A stretch of DNA of 64,000 nucleotides from Burkholderiales bacterium. Its GTDB lineage: Bacteria > Pseudomonadota > Gammaproteobacteria > Burkholderiales > SG8-41. The stretch lies in NCBI GenBank assembly GCA_022841375.1, contig JALHRQ010000004.1:1-64000 (forward strand), in the 5' to 3' direction. Positions 16,493 through 24,781 of the stretch are shown piece by piece; position 1 is the stretch's first letter, and each line of letters starts with the position of its first letter. A program made the translations under genes and the position numbers. The notes under the pieces were generated by a model that was given only the letters and a program-made list of their open reading frames with translations, had not been told where the DNA came from and made no database searches.

Positions 16493-16960
16493 ATGAGCAA
16501 CGTTACGGTAACGCTGACTATCAATGGGCAGCGCCAGACGATCACCGCCGCGCCGGATACCCCGTTACTGTGGGTGCTGCGCGAGCAATTGAAACTGACG
16601 GGCACCAAGTTTGGCTGCGGCGTCGGTCAGTGCGGAGCCTGCACAGTGCACCTGAACGGCGAACCAACGCAATCCTGTCTGCATGCCATCAAGGATGTAG
16701 ACGGCAAGCAGGTGACGACGATCGAAGGGCTGTCGCCGGACGGCAACCATCCGCTGCAGAAAGCCTGGCGAGCGGAGCAGGTGCCGCAGTGCGGTTACTG
16801 CCAGTCCGGACAGATCATGCGCGCCGCCGGTCTGCTCAAGCAGAATTCAAGGCCATCCCGCGAGGACATCGTTGAATACATGAGCCCCAATATCTGCCGT
16901 TGCGGCACGTATGTGCGTATTGCACGCGCGATTGAACGCGCCGCCAAAGGGGAGGTGTGA
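16493..16960 (+). CDS. Molybdenum hydroxylase 2Fe-2S subunit (isoquinoline 1-oxidoreductase alpha type)
   Basis: 155 residues, carrying two [2Fe-2S] clusters. The plant-type N-terminal cluster uses C42, C47, C50 and C62 ('CGVGQCGAC'). The C-terminal helical cluster uses C100, C103, C135 and C137 ('CGYCQSGQ', 'CRCG'). It passes electrons from the molybdopterin subunit encoded next, whose ATG follows its stop by one base. It has the family's usual length and no signal peptide; such subunits are co-exported with the Tat-bearing partner. Confidence 0.9.
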   Translation: MSNVTVTLTINGQRQTITAAPDTPLLWVLREQLKLTGTKFGCGVGQCGACTVHLNGEPTQSCLHAIKDVDGKQVTTIEGLSPDGNHPLQKAWRAEQVPQCGYCQSGQIMRAAGLLKQNSRPSREDIVEYMSPNICRCGTYVRIARAIERAAKGEV

Positions 16961-16961
16961 G

Positions 16962-19196
16962 ATGGCTGTCAAACGTACTGTGATCAGCAATCCTTCGCGC
17001 CGCCGCTTCATGACCGGCGCCGCCGGACTGACTTTCGGTGTGGCCGTGGCGACACCGTCGCTGCAAAACCTCGCCATCGGTGCTGCGGAAGCGGCGACCG
17101 GAAGCGCCAAAATCAACAATTGGGTGACGGTGTTTACCGACGGCACTGTGGTCATCATGTCGCCGGCGGCGGAGATGGGCCAGGGCTCGCTGACCTCGCT
17201 GCCGCTGATTGTCGCTGAGGAAATGGATGCCGACTGGGCCAGGGTGCGCATTGTCGCGCCACCGCCGAATAACCAGATCTATGGCAATCCGGCTTTCCGT
17301 TATCTGCAGTACACCGCGGGCAGTGCGACGGTCACCGGCTATTTCACCAACCTGCGCCAGTTCGGCGCCCAGGTGCGCTACGTGCTGCTCGACAACGCGG
17401 CGCAGCGCTGGGGCGTGCCCTTGAGCGAAGTCGTCAGCGGGCCGGGGTATGCCGAGCATCCCGGATCAGGGCGGCGCCTGTCCTATGGCGAGATCGCGGC
17501 TTTTGCCAAAGTGCCGGCGCAGGCGCCGGAAGTGCAGCTTGATCCGCTGGGCAAGGCGCAGTTCCGGCTGATCGGCAAGGATGTCGCGCGGATTGATGTC
17601 GCCAGCAAGGTCAACGGATCGGCGCAATACAGCATCGACGTGCAGGTTCCGGGCATGGTCTATGGCGCGATCCTGCGTGAACCGGTTGATCGCGCAGAGC
17701 CGGTGCAGATCGATGATCGTGATGCGCGTGCCGTTGCGGGCGTATTGCAGATCGTGCCGTTGAAATACGGCGTTGGCGTGATTGCCGAAACGCCGTGGGC
17801 TGCGTTCAAAGCCAAGCAGGCCTTGAAAGTCACATGGTCGAAGGAGGCGCGCGGCTGGAAACATTCCAGCAAAGGTGGGTTTGAAGCATTTGCGCGCATC
17901 GCCCGCGATGAAAGCCGCAAAGGCGTCGCGTGGGAAACTGTCGGACAGGCGGTTGCAGAGCTGGGCAAGGCGCAGACCGTCATCGAAGGCGAATATCGCG
18001 CTGACTATGCCTATCACGCGCAGATGGAGCCGCTGAACTCGGTCGCATCCGTGAGCAAGGACGGTTGCGAGATCTGGTGTGGTACGCAAAGCCAGACTAT
18101 TGCTGTTGACGCGGTGGCGGCTGCATTGGGCATTCCCGCGGATAAGATCAAGTTCAACGGCATGCTGCTCGGTGGCGGATTCGGCCGGCGCGGCAACCGT
18201 GACCTGGAGTTCATGGTTGATTCGGCGCTGCTGTCCAAAGCGACCGGCAAACCGGTCAAGGTGCTGTGGACGCGCGAAGACGACGTCAAAAACGGCCGCT
18301 TTCGTCCGCAATACGTGAACCGCATTCGCGCGGCGCTCGACGGCAATGGCAAGATCGTGGCGTGGCACCATCGCGTGGTCAGTGATGAAGCGCTGGCGTA
18401 CATGGATCCGGTGCGCTTCAAGGCTTCGCAGGGCCGTGACAATATCGCGATGCGCGGCACCGAGCTGCCGACTTACGACATTCCGCACCGCCTGGCCGAA
18501 GGGTTGCAGCAACCCACCGGCATCCGCACCGCGCCGTTGCGCGCCATCGGCGTTGGCCAGAACAGTTTTGCCAACGAGGTGTTCATCGACGAAGTCGCGA
18601 CCAAGGCGGGTGTTGATCCGGTCCAGTTCCGCATCCGCCAGCTGGCAGGGACGCCATTGGCGCAGCGCGGTCGCCGGGTGATTGAGGAAGTCGCGCGGAT
18701 GGCCGACTGGGGGCGCAATCGCCCGGGACGCGGCCTTGGCGTGGCCTATCTCGATTACAGCGGCACGCAGCTCGCCGGCATTGCCGAGGTGTCATTGAAC
18801 AAGGATGGCCGCATTCGTGTGCATGATTTCTGGTGCGTGATCGATGCCGGTGTTGCCATTCAGCCGGACAACATCATCGCGCAGACTGAAAGCTCAATTG
18901 TCTACGGCATCGGGCTGGCGCTGACCGAGCACATCGATGTCTCCGGTGGCCTGGTGCAGCAGTCGAATTTTTTCGACTACCATGTGCCGCGGATGCGCGA
19001 TATTCCGAACATCCACATCAAGCTGGTGCAGTCGCCCAACCATCCGACCGGCGCCGGCCAGATGGCGACACCGCTGGTTCCGTCGGCGATCGCCAATGCC
19101 TTTCACCAGCTGACAGGAGTGCGGCTGAGGCAGCAGCCGCTGTTACCGGGCCGCGTGCAGCAGGCGATGAGCGAAGCGGGTGTGCGTCTCGCTTGA
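16962..19196 (+). CDS. Molybdopterin-binding hydroxylase subunit (isoquinoline 1-oxidoreductase beta type), Tat-exported
   Basis: 744 residues. The ATG at 16962 has GGGGAGGTG upstream; an upstream ATG in the same frame lies inside the previous gene. The N-terminus carries a twin-arginine signal ('SRRRFMTGAAGLTFG'), so the complex probably works in the periplasm. The aldehyde-oxidase/xanthine-dehydrogenase fold is clear, for example 'LGGGFGRRGNRD' and 'GIRTAPLRAIGVGQNSFANE'. The active-site motif near the C-terminus, normally G-x-G-E, reads 'GAGQMATP', with Gln700 in place of the base-forming Glu. Substrate unknown. No cytochrome subunit follows; a strong terminator closes the unit. Confidence 0.85.
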   Translation: MAVKRTVISNPSRRRFMTGAAGLTFGVAVATPSLQNLAIGAAEAATGSAKINNWVTVFTDGTVVIMSPAAEMGQGSLTSLPLIVAEEMDADWARVRIVAPPPNNQIYGNPAFRYLQYTAGSATVTGYFTNLRQFGAQVRYVLLDNAAQRWGVPLSEVVSGPGYAEHPGSGRRLSYGEIAAFAKVPAQAPEVQLDPLGKAQFRLIGKDVARIDVASKVNGSAQYSIDVQVPGMVYGAILREPVDRAEPVQIDDRDARAVAGVLQIVPLKYGVGVIAETPWAAFKAKQALKVTWSKEARGWKHSSKGGFEAFARIARDESRKGVAWETVGQAVAELGKAQTVIEGEYRADYAYHAQMEPLNSVASVSKDGCEIWCGTQSQTIAVDAVAAALGIPADKIKFNGMLLGGGFGRRGNRDLEFMVDSALLSKATGKPVKVLWTREDDVKNGRFRPQYVNRIRAALDGNGKIVAWHHRVVSDEALAYMDPVRFKASQGRDNIAMRGTELPTYDIPHRLAEGLQQPTGIRTAPLRAIGVGQNSFANEVFIDEVATKAGVDPVQFRIRQLAGTPLAQRGRRVIEEVARMADWGRNRPGRGLGVAYLDYSGTQLAGIAEVSLNKDGRIRVHDFWCVIDAGVAIQPDNIIAQTESSIVYGIGLALTEHIDVSGGLVQQSNFFDYHVPRMRDIPNIHIKLVQSPNHPTGAGQMATPLVPSAIANAFHQLTGVRLRQQPLLPGRVQQAMSEAGVRLA

Positions 19197-19207
19197 GCCG
19201 GTTGCTG

Positions 19208-19247
19208 CCAATAAAAAACGGGGCCAGCAGGCCCCGTTTTTTATTGG
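19208..19247 (+). terminator. Strong intrinsic terminator after the iorAB-like genes
   Basis: An 18-bp perfect stem (19208-19225 with 19230-19247) has an AGCA tetraloop, a GGGGCC/GGCCCC core and flanking A/T runs. The stem would work in both directions, but only the plus-strand genes end here. Confidence 0.93.
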
Positions 19248-19329
19248 CAGTCCAAACTGATGCGGATGCGCAAGATAGCAGCGGCCGCAGACAGACGCAA
19301 TGCGTGGTTGCCGGGAGTACAATCAGCGC

Positions 19330-20367
19330 ATGGCAAAACAGCGAATGCACGCAGCGGCGACCCGGCTCCCACGATGTGATGTCGCGCTGCTGGTTGACGC
19401 CGAGGCGGGGCAACGACGCGCCCATGGCCTTTTCGTGCCCGATCGCAGCAGCGTCGAGGCCTATCTGCTCGCCGAGTTGCGCAGTCAGGGACTGCAGGTC
19501 ACGGCGCTTCCGTTTGTCGCCGCTGTTGACGACACCATTGCCGAACTGCGCGCGCTCAAACCGCGGCTGGTGTTCAACCTGACCGAATGTGTCGACGGCG
19601 ACCGCAGCCAGGATGCGGCGATTGCCGGACTGCTCGATCTGCTGAAGATCCCCTACACCGGTTCCGGTCCCGGTGGATTGCGTCTGGCGCGCGACAAGGC
19701 ACTGTCCAAACACATTGCCGCAGACCTCGGCGTCGCCGTGCCGCGTTATTTCGTGATTCCGGCCAAAGGCCCGATCCGCAATCCGCGGGTGCCGTATCCG
19801 CTGATCGTCAAACCGCAGTTCGGCGACGGTTCGGACGAGGTGCGCGTCAATTCGCTGGTGAAGAATGAACGCGAACTGGTGCAGCGCGTGCGCGTGCTGC
19901 GGCGGCGTATCGATGCGCCGCTGATCTGCGAGGAATTCATCGAGGGGCGCGATCTCTATGTCGCGCTGCTCGGCAACAAGCCCGAGGTGATGCCGGCGGT
20001 GGAACTGGTGATCGGCCGTCGCGGTCCTGGTGCGCCGACGTTCGCTTCATTCAAACTGAAAAACGACGGCGCTTATCGCAGCCGCTGGCGCATCCGCTGG
20101 CGCGTGGCGAAGCTGTCGGGCAATTTGCGGCGTGATGTCGAAACTGCGAGCCGCGCGATTTTTCATGCACTGGAGCAGCGTGATTACGGACGTATCGATT
20201 ACCGGCTGACGCCGGACGGACGGCTGGTGTTCATCGAAGCCAATGCCAACCCGGATCTGCATCCGCATGCGATGGGCAACAACCAGTGTTTTGCCGGTGT
20301 GGCGTGGGGCGATGCGCTGCGCCGTATTGTCGATGAGGCGCTCAGTCGGGCGCGCTCAAAAAAATAG
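19330..20367 (+). CDS. D-Ala-D-Ala-ligase-like ATP-grasp protein
   Basis: 345 residues, soluble. The ATP-grasp fold is visible from 'YPLIVKPQFGDGSDEV' (nucleotide lysine), 'LICEEFIEGRDLYVALLG' and the metal-binding end 'VFIEANANPDLHPH'. The N-terminal lobe has 'VFNLTECVDGDRSQDAAIAG' and 'IPYTGSGPGGLRLARDKALSK', as in Ddl-type ligases. It is not a standard Ddl, because the flanking genes are not cell-wall genes and the loops differ. The peptide or amino-acid substrate is unknown. I chose the ATG at 19330, with GGGAG upstream, over one at 19300 with no ribosome site. Convergent with the acetyltransferase at 20384. Confidence 0.8.
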   Translation: MAKQRMHAAATRLPRCDVALLVDAEAGQRRAHGLFVPDRSSVEAYLLAELRSQGLQVTALPFVAAVDDTIAELRALKPRLVFNLTECVDGDRSQDAAIAGLLDLLKIPYTGSGPGGLRLARDKALSKHIAADLGVAVPRYFVIPAKGPIRNPRVPYPLIVKPQFGDGSDEVRVNSLVKNERELVQRVRVLRRRIDAPLICEEFIEGRDLYVALLGNKPEVMPAVELVIGRRGPGAPTFASFKLKNDGAYRSRWRIRWRVAKLSGNLRRDVETASRAIFHALEQRDYGRIDYRLTPDGRLVFIEANANPDLHPHAMGNNQCFAGVAWGDALRRIVDEALSRARSKK

Positions 20368-20383
20368 TAATAAAAACAAATAG

Positions 20384-21115
20384 TTAATATTTTTCCGGCG
20401 AGCGCAGCAGTGGCGCCGTCAGCGCCGACAGGCTGACGTGTTGGCGACCCCCAGCATCGAAATTTTCCGGCGCCAGCCATTGTTCCTGCGCGGCGCAGAT
20501 TGCCGGCCATTCGCGGTCGGTGATCGAAAACCAGGCGGTGTCACGGTTGCGGCCCTTGTAGACAATCGCCTGCTGAAACAGGCCCTCGTACGAAAACCCC
20601 AGGCGCTGCGCGGCCGCGCGTGACGGCGCATTGAGCGAGTCGCACTTCCATTCATAACGCCGGTAACCGAGTACGAACGCGTTTTTCATCATCAGGTGCA
20701 TGGCTTCGGTGGCGGCGCGGGTCTGTTGCAGCAGCGGCGAAAAATTGAGGTGGCCGACTTCGATCACGCCGTTGGGCGGATCAATGCGCATGTAGGCGGC
20801 GACGCCGGCAGCCTTGCCGGTGGTGCTGTCAACGATGGCATGAAACAGCGGATCGGCGCCGAGGCAGGATGCCGCGATCCATTGTCGGTAGGACTGCAGA
20901 CTGTCGAAGGGGCCGGCGTATAAATAGGTAAATGCCCGACCGCTGGGATCGAGCCTGTTCGCGGTGTGGAGGTCTGCCGCATGGCGGGTGATGTCCAGCG
21001 GCGCGACGCGGCAATATTGTCCGGCTAGTGACTGACGCGGCGGTCGCGGCGGCGGCGTCCAATCCGGCAGCGGAAAACCGACCGGCTGGCCGAGCGGATT
21101 GAAATGCTGCGTCAC
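20384..21115 (-). CDS. GNAT-family N-acetyltransferase (RimJ/RimL-like)
   Basis: 243 residues if translation starts at the GTG at 21115, which overlaps the TGA of the upstream LeuD-like gene in a GTGA coupling. The protein then begins MTQHFNPLGQPVGFPLPDW, the usual start of this group. Later motifs ('GVIEVGHLNFSPLLQQTRAATEAM', 'YRRYEWKCDSLNAPSRAAAQRLGF') are typical of GNAT enzymes that acetylate small molecules or protein N-termini. Its coupling to an isomerase subunit looks accidental in function. It converges on the ATP-grasp gene. Confidence 0.82.
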   Translation of the reverse strand: MTQHFNPLGQPVGFPLPDWTPPPRPPRQSLAGQYCRVAPLDITRHAADLHTANRLDPSGRAFTYLYAGPFDSLQSYRQWIAASCLGADPLFHAIVDSTTGKAAGVAAYMRIDPPNGVIEVGHLNFSPLLQQTRAATEAMHLMMKNAFVLGYRRYEWKCDSLNAPSRAAAQRLGFSYEGLFQQAIVYKGRNRDTAWFSITDREWPAICAAQEQWLAPENFDAGGRQHVSLSALTAPLLRSPEKY

Positions 21116-21642
21116 GATCCGGCAGCGCGTTTGGCCTGCCACTGCTGCAGCCAGCCCGCATTGCCGCCGAGTTCGACGATTTCCATCAGTGTATCGGGAA
21201 TCGGCGGGTATTCACGGCGGATGTCGCGCGTGTGGTTGATGAAAAAGCCGTCACGGAAATTGACTTCCAGTTCATCCCCGGTCTCGCACATTTCGGTGGC
21301 ATTGACGCAGTCGGTCATCACCCGCACGCCGCAGCCGATCGCGGCGCGATAGGCGAGAAAGGGCATCGATTCGCAGAGCAGACCAAGGCCAAGCGCCTGC
21401 ATGGCGATATAACCGTTCATTTTCGGACCCATGCCGAAGTTCTTGCCGGTGACGATGATGTCGCCGGGCTGGCAGCGGGTATGAAAGCCGGGATCGGTTT
21501 CCTCGAACAGATGCGGAATGATGTCCTTCGGATCGAAGTGCCGTCCGGTGATCACCCAGTTCGGTACCACGCCGCCGGCGTGCCACACGTCATGGCCCAG
21601 CTTGTAGCAGCGGCCTTTCAATACCCATTGGAATTCGTTCAT
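21112..21642 (-). CDS. Aconitase-superfamily small subunit (LeuD-like)
   Basis: 176 residues, the swivel domain of a two-subunit hydro-lyase of the isopropylmalate isomerase/homoaconitase/dimethylmaleate hydratase type. 'ITGRHFDPKDIIPHLFEE' and 'GDIIVTGKNFGMG' match the substrate-binding loop region. Its partner large subunits are the two genes at 22056 and 23388 on the same strand. A GIY-YIG cassette (21671-22036) sits between the small and large subunits. Authentic leucine-pathway context (leuA, leuB) is absent, so a catabolic hydratase is as likely as LeuD. Confidence 0.82.
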   Translation of the reverse strand: MNEFQWVLKGRCYKLGHDVWHAGGVVPNWVITGRHFDPKDIIPHLFEETDPGFHTRCQPGDIIVTGKNFGMGPKMNGYIAMQALGLGLLCESMPFLAYRAAIGCGVRVMTDCVNATEMCETGDELEVNFRDGFFINHTRDIRREYPPIPDTLMEIVELGGNAGWLQQWQAKRAAGS

Positions 21643-21670
21643 GATTTTCTTATGCGCTCAGTTTTTAGAT

Positions 21671-22036
21671 CGTCATTCCGGCGCAAGCCGGAATCCAGGG
21701 AAATCCCGCAAGACTGATCAAATCAGATTCTTGTATAGGTCGATCCATTGCGGATTTTCCTTTTCGATCAGTTCCAGCTTCCACTTTCTTTTCCATGTCT
21801 TTATGGCTTTTTCGCGAGTTATGGCTGACGCCATCGTTTCATGCATCTCAAACCAGACCAGGGTATGTACGCCATAACGCTGGGTAAACCCTTTGACGAC
21901 ATCATTTTTGTGTTCCCAGATGCGTTTGACAATGTCTGAAGTTACACCCGTGTATAAAGTGCCGTTTCGTTTGCTTGCCAGTATGTATACACAAGGTTGC
22001 TTCACGGTCTGGATTCCGGCTTTCGCCGGAATGACG
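21671..22036. mobile_element. GIY-YIG cassette bounded by 28-bp inverted repeats
   Basis: The left arm (21671-21698) and right arm (22009-22036) are reverse complements with one mismatch in 28 bases. Each arm is itself a hairpin, with core ATTCCGGC / GCCGGAAT around a four-base loop. Between them is a single small nuclease gene with 19 and 3 bp of spare sequence. The unit interrupts the LeuD-like/LeuC-like gene pair. The same ATTCCGG/CCGGAAT core recurs as a lone hairpin at 46197-46226. The layout suggests a minimal mobile element or a repeat-associated nuclease gene; movement is inferred. Confidence 0.65.
21718..22005 (-). CDS. Small GIY-YIG nuclease-domain protein
   Basis: 95 residues, a stand-alone GIY-YIG domain of the URI/YhbQ-like type. 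Catalytic landmarks are Y7 ('VYIL'), Y18 ('LYTG'), R28, H32 and E65 in 'ITREKAIKTWKRKWK', all present, so it should be active. The start is GTG at 22005, only three bases inside the right inverted repeat, so the repeat arm (GGAAT) probably supplies the ribosome site. Codon use looks more AT-rich than that of its neighbours. Members are common near palindromic repeats in proteobacteria, but their role is not settled. Confidence 0.88.
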   Translation of the reverse strand: MKQPCVYILASKRNGTLYTGVTSDIVKRIWEHKNDVVKGFTQRYGVHTLVWFEMHETMASAITREKAIKTWKRKWKLELIEKENPQWIDLYKNLI

Positions 22037-22055
22037 TTGGTTTATAGGCGCCTGC

Positions 22056-23321
22056 TCACAGTTTTCTTGCATCGGTGATTTTTCCGGCGACGGCGGATGC
22101 GGCAACGGTTGCGGGACTGCCGAGATAGAGTCTGGCGTCGCGCGCACCGAAACGCCCGGCGTTGTTGTTGGTGGCCGTCGACAGCGAGACTTCGCCCGAA
22201 TGCACCGGACCGATCACGGCGTCGTTGCAAGGGCCGCAGCCCGGCGGCAGCATCACCGCACCGGCATCGATGAACACGCCGAGCAGACCTTCGCTGGCCA
22301 GACGGCGGTTGGTGGCTTCGGAGCCCGGGGCGACGAACAGCCGGACATTCGGCGCCAATCGCCGGCCCTTGAGAATGGAAGCTGCCGTTACCAGGTCTTC
22401 CCACATGCCGGAGCCGCAGGAGCCGATGAAGGCGTGATCGATGACGGTGCCTTCAACTACAGAAACATCAACCGCATTTTCAACACTGCCTGGCAGCGAC
22501 ACCTGCGGTTCAAGTTTGGCGATGTTGAGCGTGAGATCGGCGTCGTAACGCGCATCGGCATCGGAATACACCGGTGTGAACGGCCGTTGTCCGCGCGCCT
22601 TTGCATGATCGAGAATCGCTTGTGACGGCGGCACGAATACGCCGTAGGCGCGGATTTCGGTTGGCGTGGAGCACAAGGCGGCGCGCGAGGCGAGATCGAA
22701 CTGGTCGAGGTCGCCGGCGTATTCGAGCACGCGGTAATCGAGATCAGCGGAAAGCGCACCCTGTTTGAGCAGGGCGGCGAAATGGAAGCCGACATCGCGC
22801 GCATGCACACCGGGCTGCAATTGACCCTTGAGGGTCAGGCGCACTGTTTTCGGCACCATTACCCAGTTGGTGCCGGTGGCGAGCACGCGGGAAATTTCAG
22901 AGCCCATGCGGAAACCGAAGGCGCCGATGGCGCCGGCGTTGGTGGCATGGCGGTCGTTGTCGAAATAGAACATGCCGGGCAGCAGCAGGCCCATCTCCAT
23001 CGGGAAGATATGGCCGTGGCCGCCGCGGCCGACATCGAAAAAATTCTTCACGCCCCATTGCGCCGCCGCCTTGCGGTTGAAGGCGCCGCGTTCGGCGGCG
23101 CGCGCGCTGCCGTAAATCACGTCATGGTCGGTGACCATCATCACCTTGTCCGGCGTTGCCAGCCGGGTGATGCCCAGTGCATCGAGTTCACGCTTGGCGC
23201 CCATCACCACGCCATCGTGGATCATGATGAAGTCGGGGTCGGGGGATACCACATCCCCCGGCTTGATGTTGCTGCGTCCGCTTTTTGCAGCCAGCACTTT
23301 TTCAACTGCGGTCATGCCCAT
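22056..23321 (-). CDS. Aconitase-superfamily large subunit (LeuC-like), copy 1
   Basis: 421 residues, the iron-sulfur subunit of a two-part hydro-lyase. The three cluster cysteines are in 'FIGSCGSGMWEDL' and 'PPGCGPC'. 'MMVTDHDVIYGSARAAERG' and 'RGGHGHIFPMEMGLLLPG' are the substrate-side loops. It is shorter than typical LeuC (about 465) and close to the homoaconitase/dimethylmaleate-hydratase branch. The gene lies between a paralogue (upstream) and the inserted GIY-YIG cassette (downstream). The start ATG lacks a clear ribosome site. Confidence 0.83.
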   Translation of the reverse strand: MGMTAVEKVLAAKSGRSNIKPGDVVSPDPDFIMIHDGVVMGAKRELDALGITRLATPDKVMMVTDHDVIYGSARAAERGAFNRKAAAQWGVKNFFDVGRGGHGHIFPMEMGLLLPGMFYFDNDRHATNAGAIGAFGFRMGSEISRVLATGTNWVMVPKTVRLTLKGQLQPGVHARDVGFHFAALLKQGALSADLDYRVLEYAGDLDQFDLASRAALCSTPTEIRAYGVFVPPSQAILDHAKARGQRPFTPVYSDADARYDADLTLNIAKLEPQVSLPGSVENAVDVSVVEGTVIDHAFIGSCGSGMWEDLVTAASILKGRRLAPNVRLFVAPGSEATNRRLASEGLLGVFIDAGAVMLPPGCGPCNDAVIGPVHSGEVSLSTATNNNAGRFGARDARLYLGSPATVAASAVAGKITDARKL

Positions 23322-23387
23322 TCAGTTAACCATTTGCAAAAAGTGTAGAGCGTAATTTCGTGGAGTGTCATGGTCAATCATCGACGG

Positions 23388-24659
23388 TCACAGGAATTCC
23401 CGGGGGTCGGTGATGCTTCCGGTGACCGCGGATGCCGCGACGGTGGCCGGGCTGCCGAGGTAGAGCTGTGCGTCTTTGGCACCAAAACGGCCGGCACCAT
23501 TGGCAACTGCTGTGGAGATTGAAACTTCTCCCGAATCAATCAGTCCGGTGCGACCGCTGGCGCAGGGGCCGCAACCGGCCGGAATCACCATCGCACCGGC
23601 ATCATGGAAAATATCGAGCAGGCCTTCGCGGGTCATGCGCCGCGTGGAATCTTCTGTTCCCGGCACCACGATCATGCGCACGCCCGGTGCAAGCTTGCGG
23701 CCCTTGAGAATGGATGCGGCGATTTCGAGGTCTTCATACATGCCGGAAGCACAGGAGCCGATGTAAGTGTGGCTCACCGGCGTGCCGGCGACGCTGGCAA
23801 GGTCGGCGGCCTTGTGCGGGCCGCCGGGCAACGCGACCTGGGGCGGCAGGGCGCTGACGTCGAGTTCAACCTTCGCATCGTAGTGTGCGTCGGCATCGGC
23901 ATAGACCGGCGTGAAGGGTCGTTGCGCACGTTCTTTGGCGTAGGCCAGTATCGCTTCCGACGGAGGAAAAAAAACACCGATGGCGCGCATCTCGGTCGGC
24001 GTGCTGCACAGGGACATACGTGCGGCGAGGCTGAACTGGTCAAGGTCACCGGCAAATTCCAGTACCCGGTAATCGATGTCGACACCGAATGCGCCGTCTT
24101 CGCCCAACTGTTTACCGATGATAAACCCCAGATCGCGCGCAAACACGCCGGGCTGCAGTTTGCCCTTGATGGTCAGCTGGACCGACTTCGGTACCAGCGT
24201 CCAGTTGGTGCCGGTGGCAAGAACGCGGTTGATTTCAGTGCCCATGCGGATCGCCAGTGCGCCGATGCCGCCGGCATTGGTGCAGTGACGGTCATTGTCA
24301 AAATACAATGTGCCGGGCAGCACCCAGCCGCGTTCGGTCGGGAAGATGTGGCCGTGGCCGCCACGCCCGGCATCAAAAAAGTTTTTGACGCCCCAGGCTT
24401 GAGCGGCCTTGCGATTGAAGGCGCCGCGGGCCGCTGCACGGTCGTTGACATACACCACGTCATGGTCGGTGACCATCAGCACGCGTTCGGGATCAAACAG
24501 CCGGGTGATGCCCAAGGCGTCGAGTTCTTCCTTGGCGCCGCGTACCACGCCGTCATGGATCATCACAAAATCAGGCTGCGGGTAAACGATGTCGCCGGCC
24601 TTGACGGTAGCTCGTCCGCTGGTGCGGGCCAGTATTTTCTCTGCGGCGGTCATGCCCAT
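23388..24659 (-). CDS. Aconitase-superfamily large subunit (LeuC-like), copy 2
   Basis: 423 residues starting 'MGMTAAEKILARTSGR', which aligns end to end with the neighbouring paralogue's 'MGMTAVEKVLAAKSGR'; that is why I prefer 24659 to the ATG at 24680. The cluster cysteines are kept in 'YIGSCASGMYEDL' and 'AGCGPC'. Two large subunits and one small subunit lie on the same strand, so either both share the small subunit or one has another partner. The gap to the next copy is 66 bp. It diverges from the Bug gene at 24782 over 122 bp. Role: probably hydration or isomerisation of a substituted malate/maleate. Confidence 0.83.
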   Translation of the reverse strand: MGMTAAEKILARTSGRATVKAGDIVYPQPDFVMIHDGVVRGAKEELDALGITRLFDPERVLMVTDHDVVYVNDRAAARGAFNRKAAQAWGVKNFFDAGRGGHGHIFPTERGWVLPGTLYFDNDRHCTNAGGIGALAIRMGTEINRVLATGTNWTLVPKSVQLTIKGKLQPGVFARDLGFIIGKQLGEDGAFGVDIDYRVLEFAGDLDQFSLAARMSLCSTPTEMRAIGVFFPPSEAILAYAKERAQRPFTPVYADADAHYDAKVELDVSALPPQVALPGGPHKAADLASVAGTPVSHTYIGSCASGMYEDLEIAASILKGRKLAPGVRMIVVPGTEDSTRRMTREGLLDIFHDAGAMVIPAGCGPCASGRTGLIDSGEVSISTAVANGAGRFGAKDAQLYLGSPATVAASAVTGSITDPREFL

Positions 24660-24781
24660 CGTGGAATTCCGTTTGTGCAAGTCAGGGTGTAGCCGCGATA
24701 CGCAGCCGGCGAAGAGTATAACGTGACGTTTCCCGCAAACGGCGTGCTATATTTTGTCGACACTTCAGCGAAGGAGTTCAC

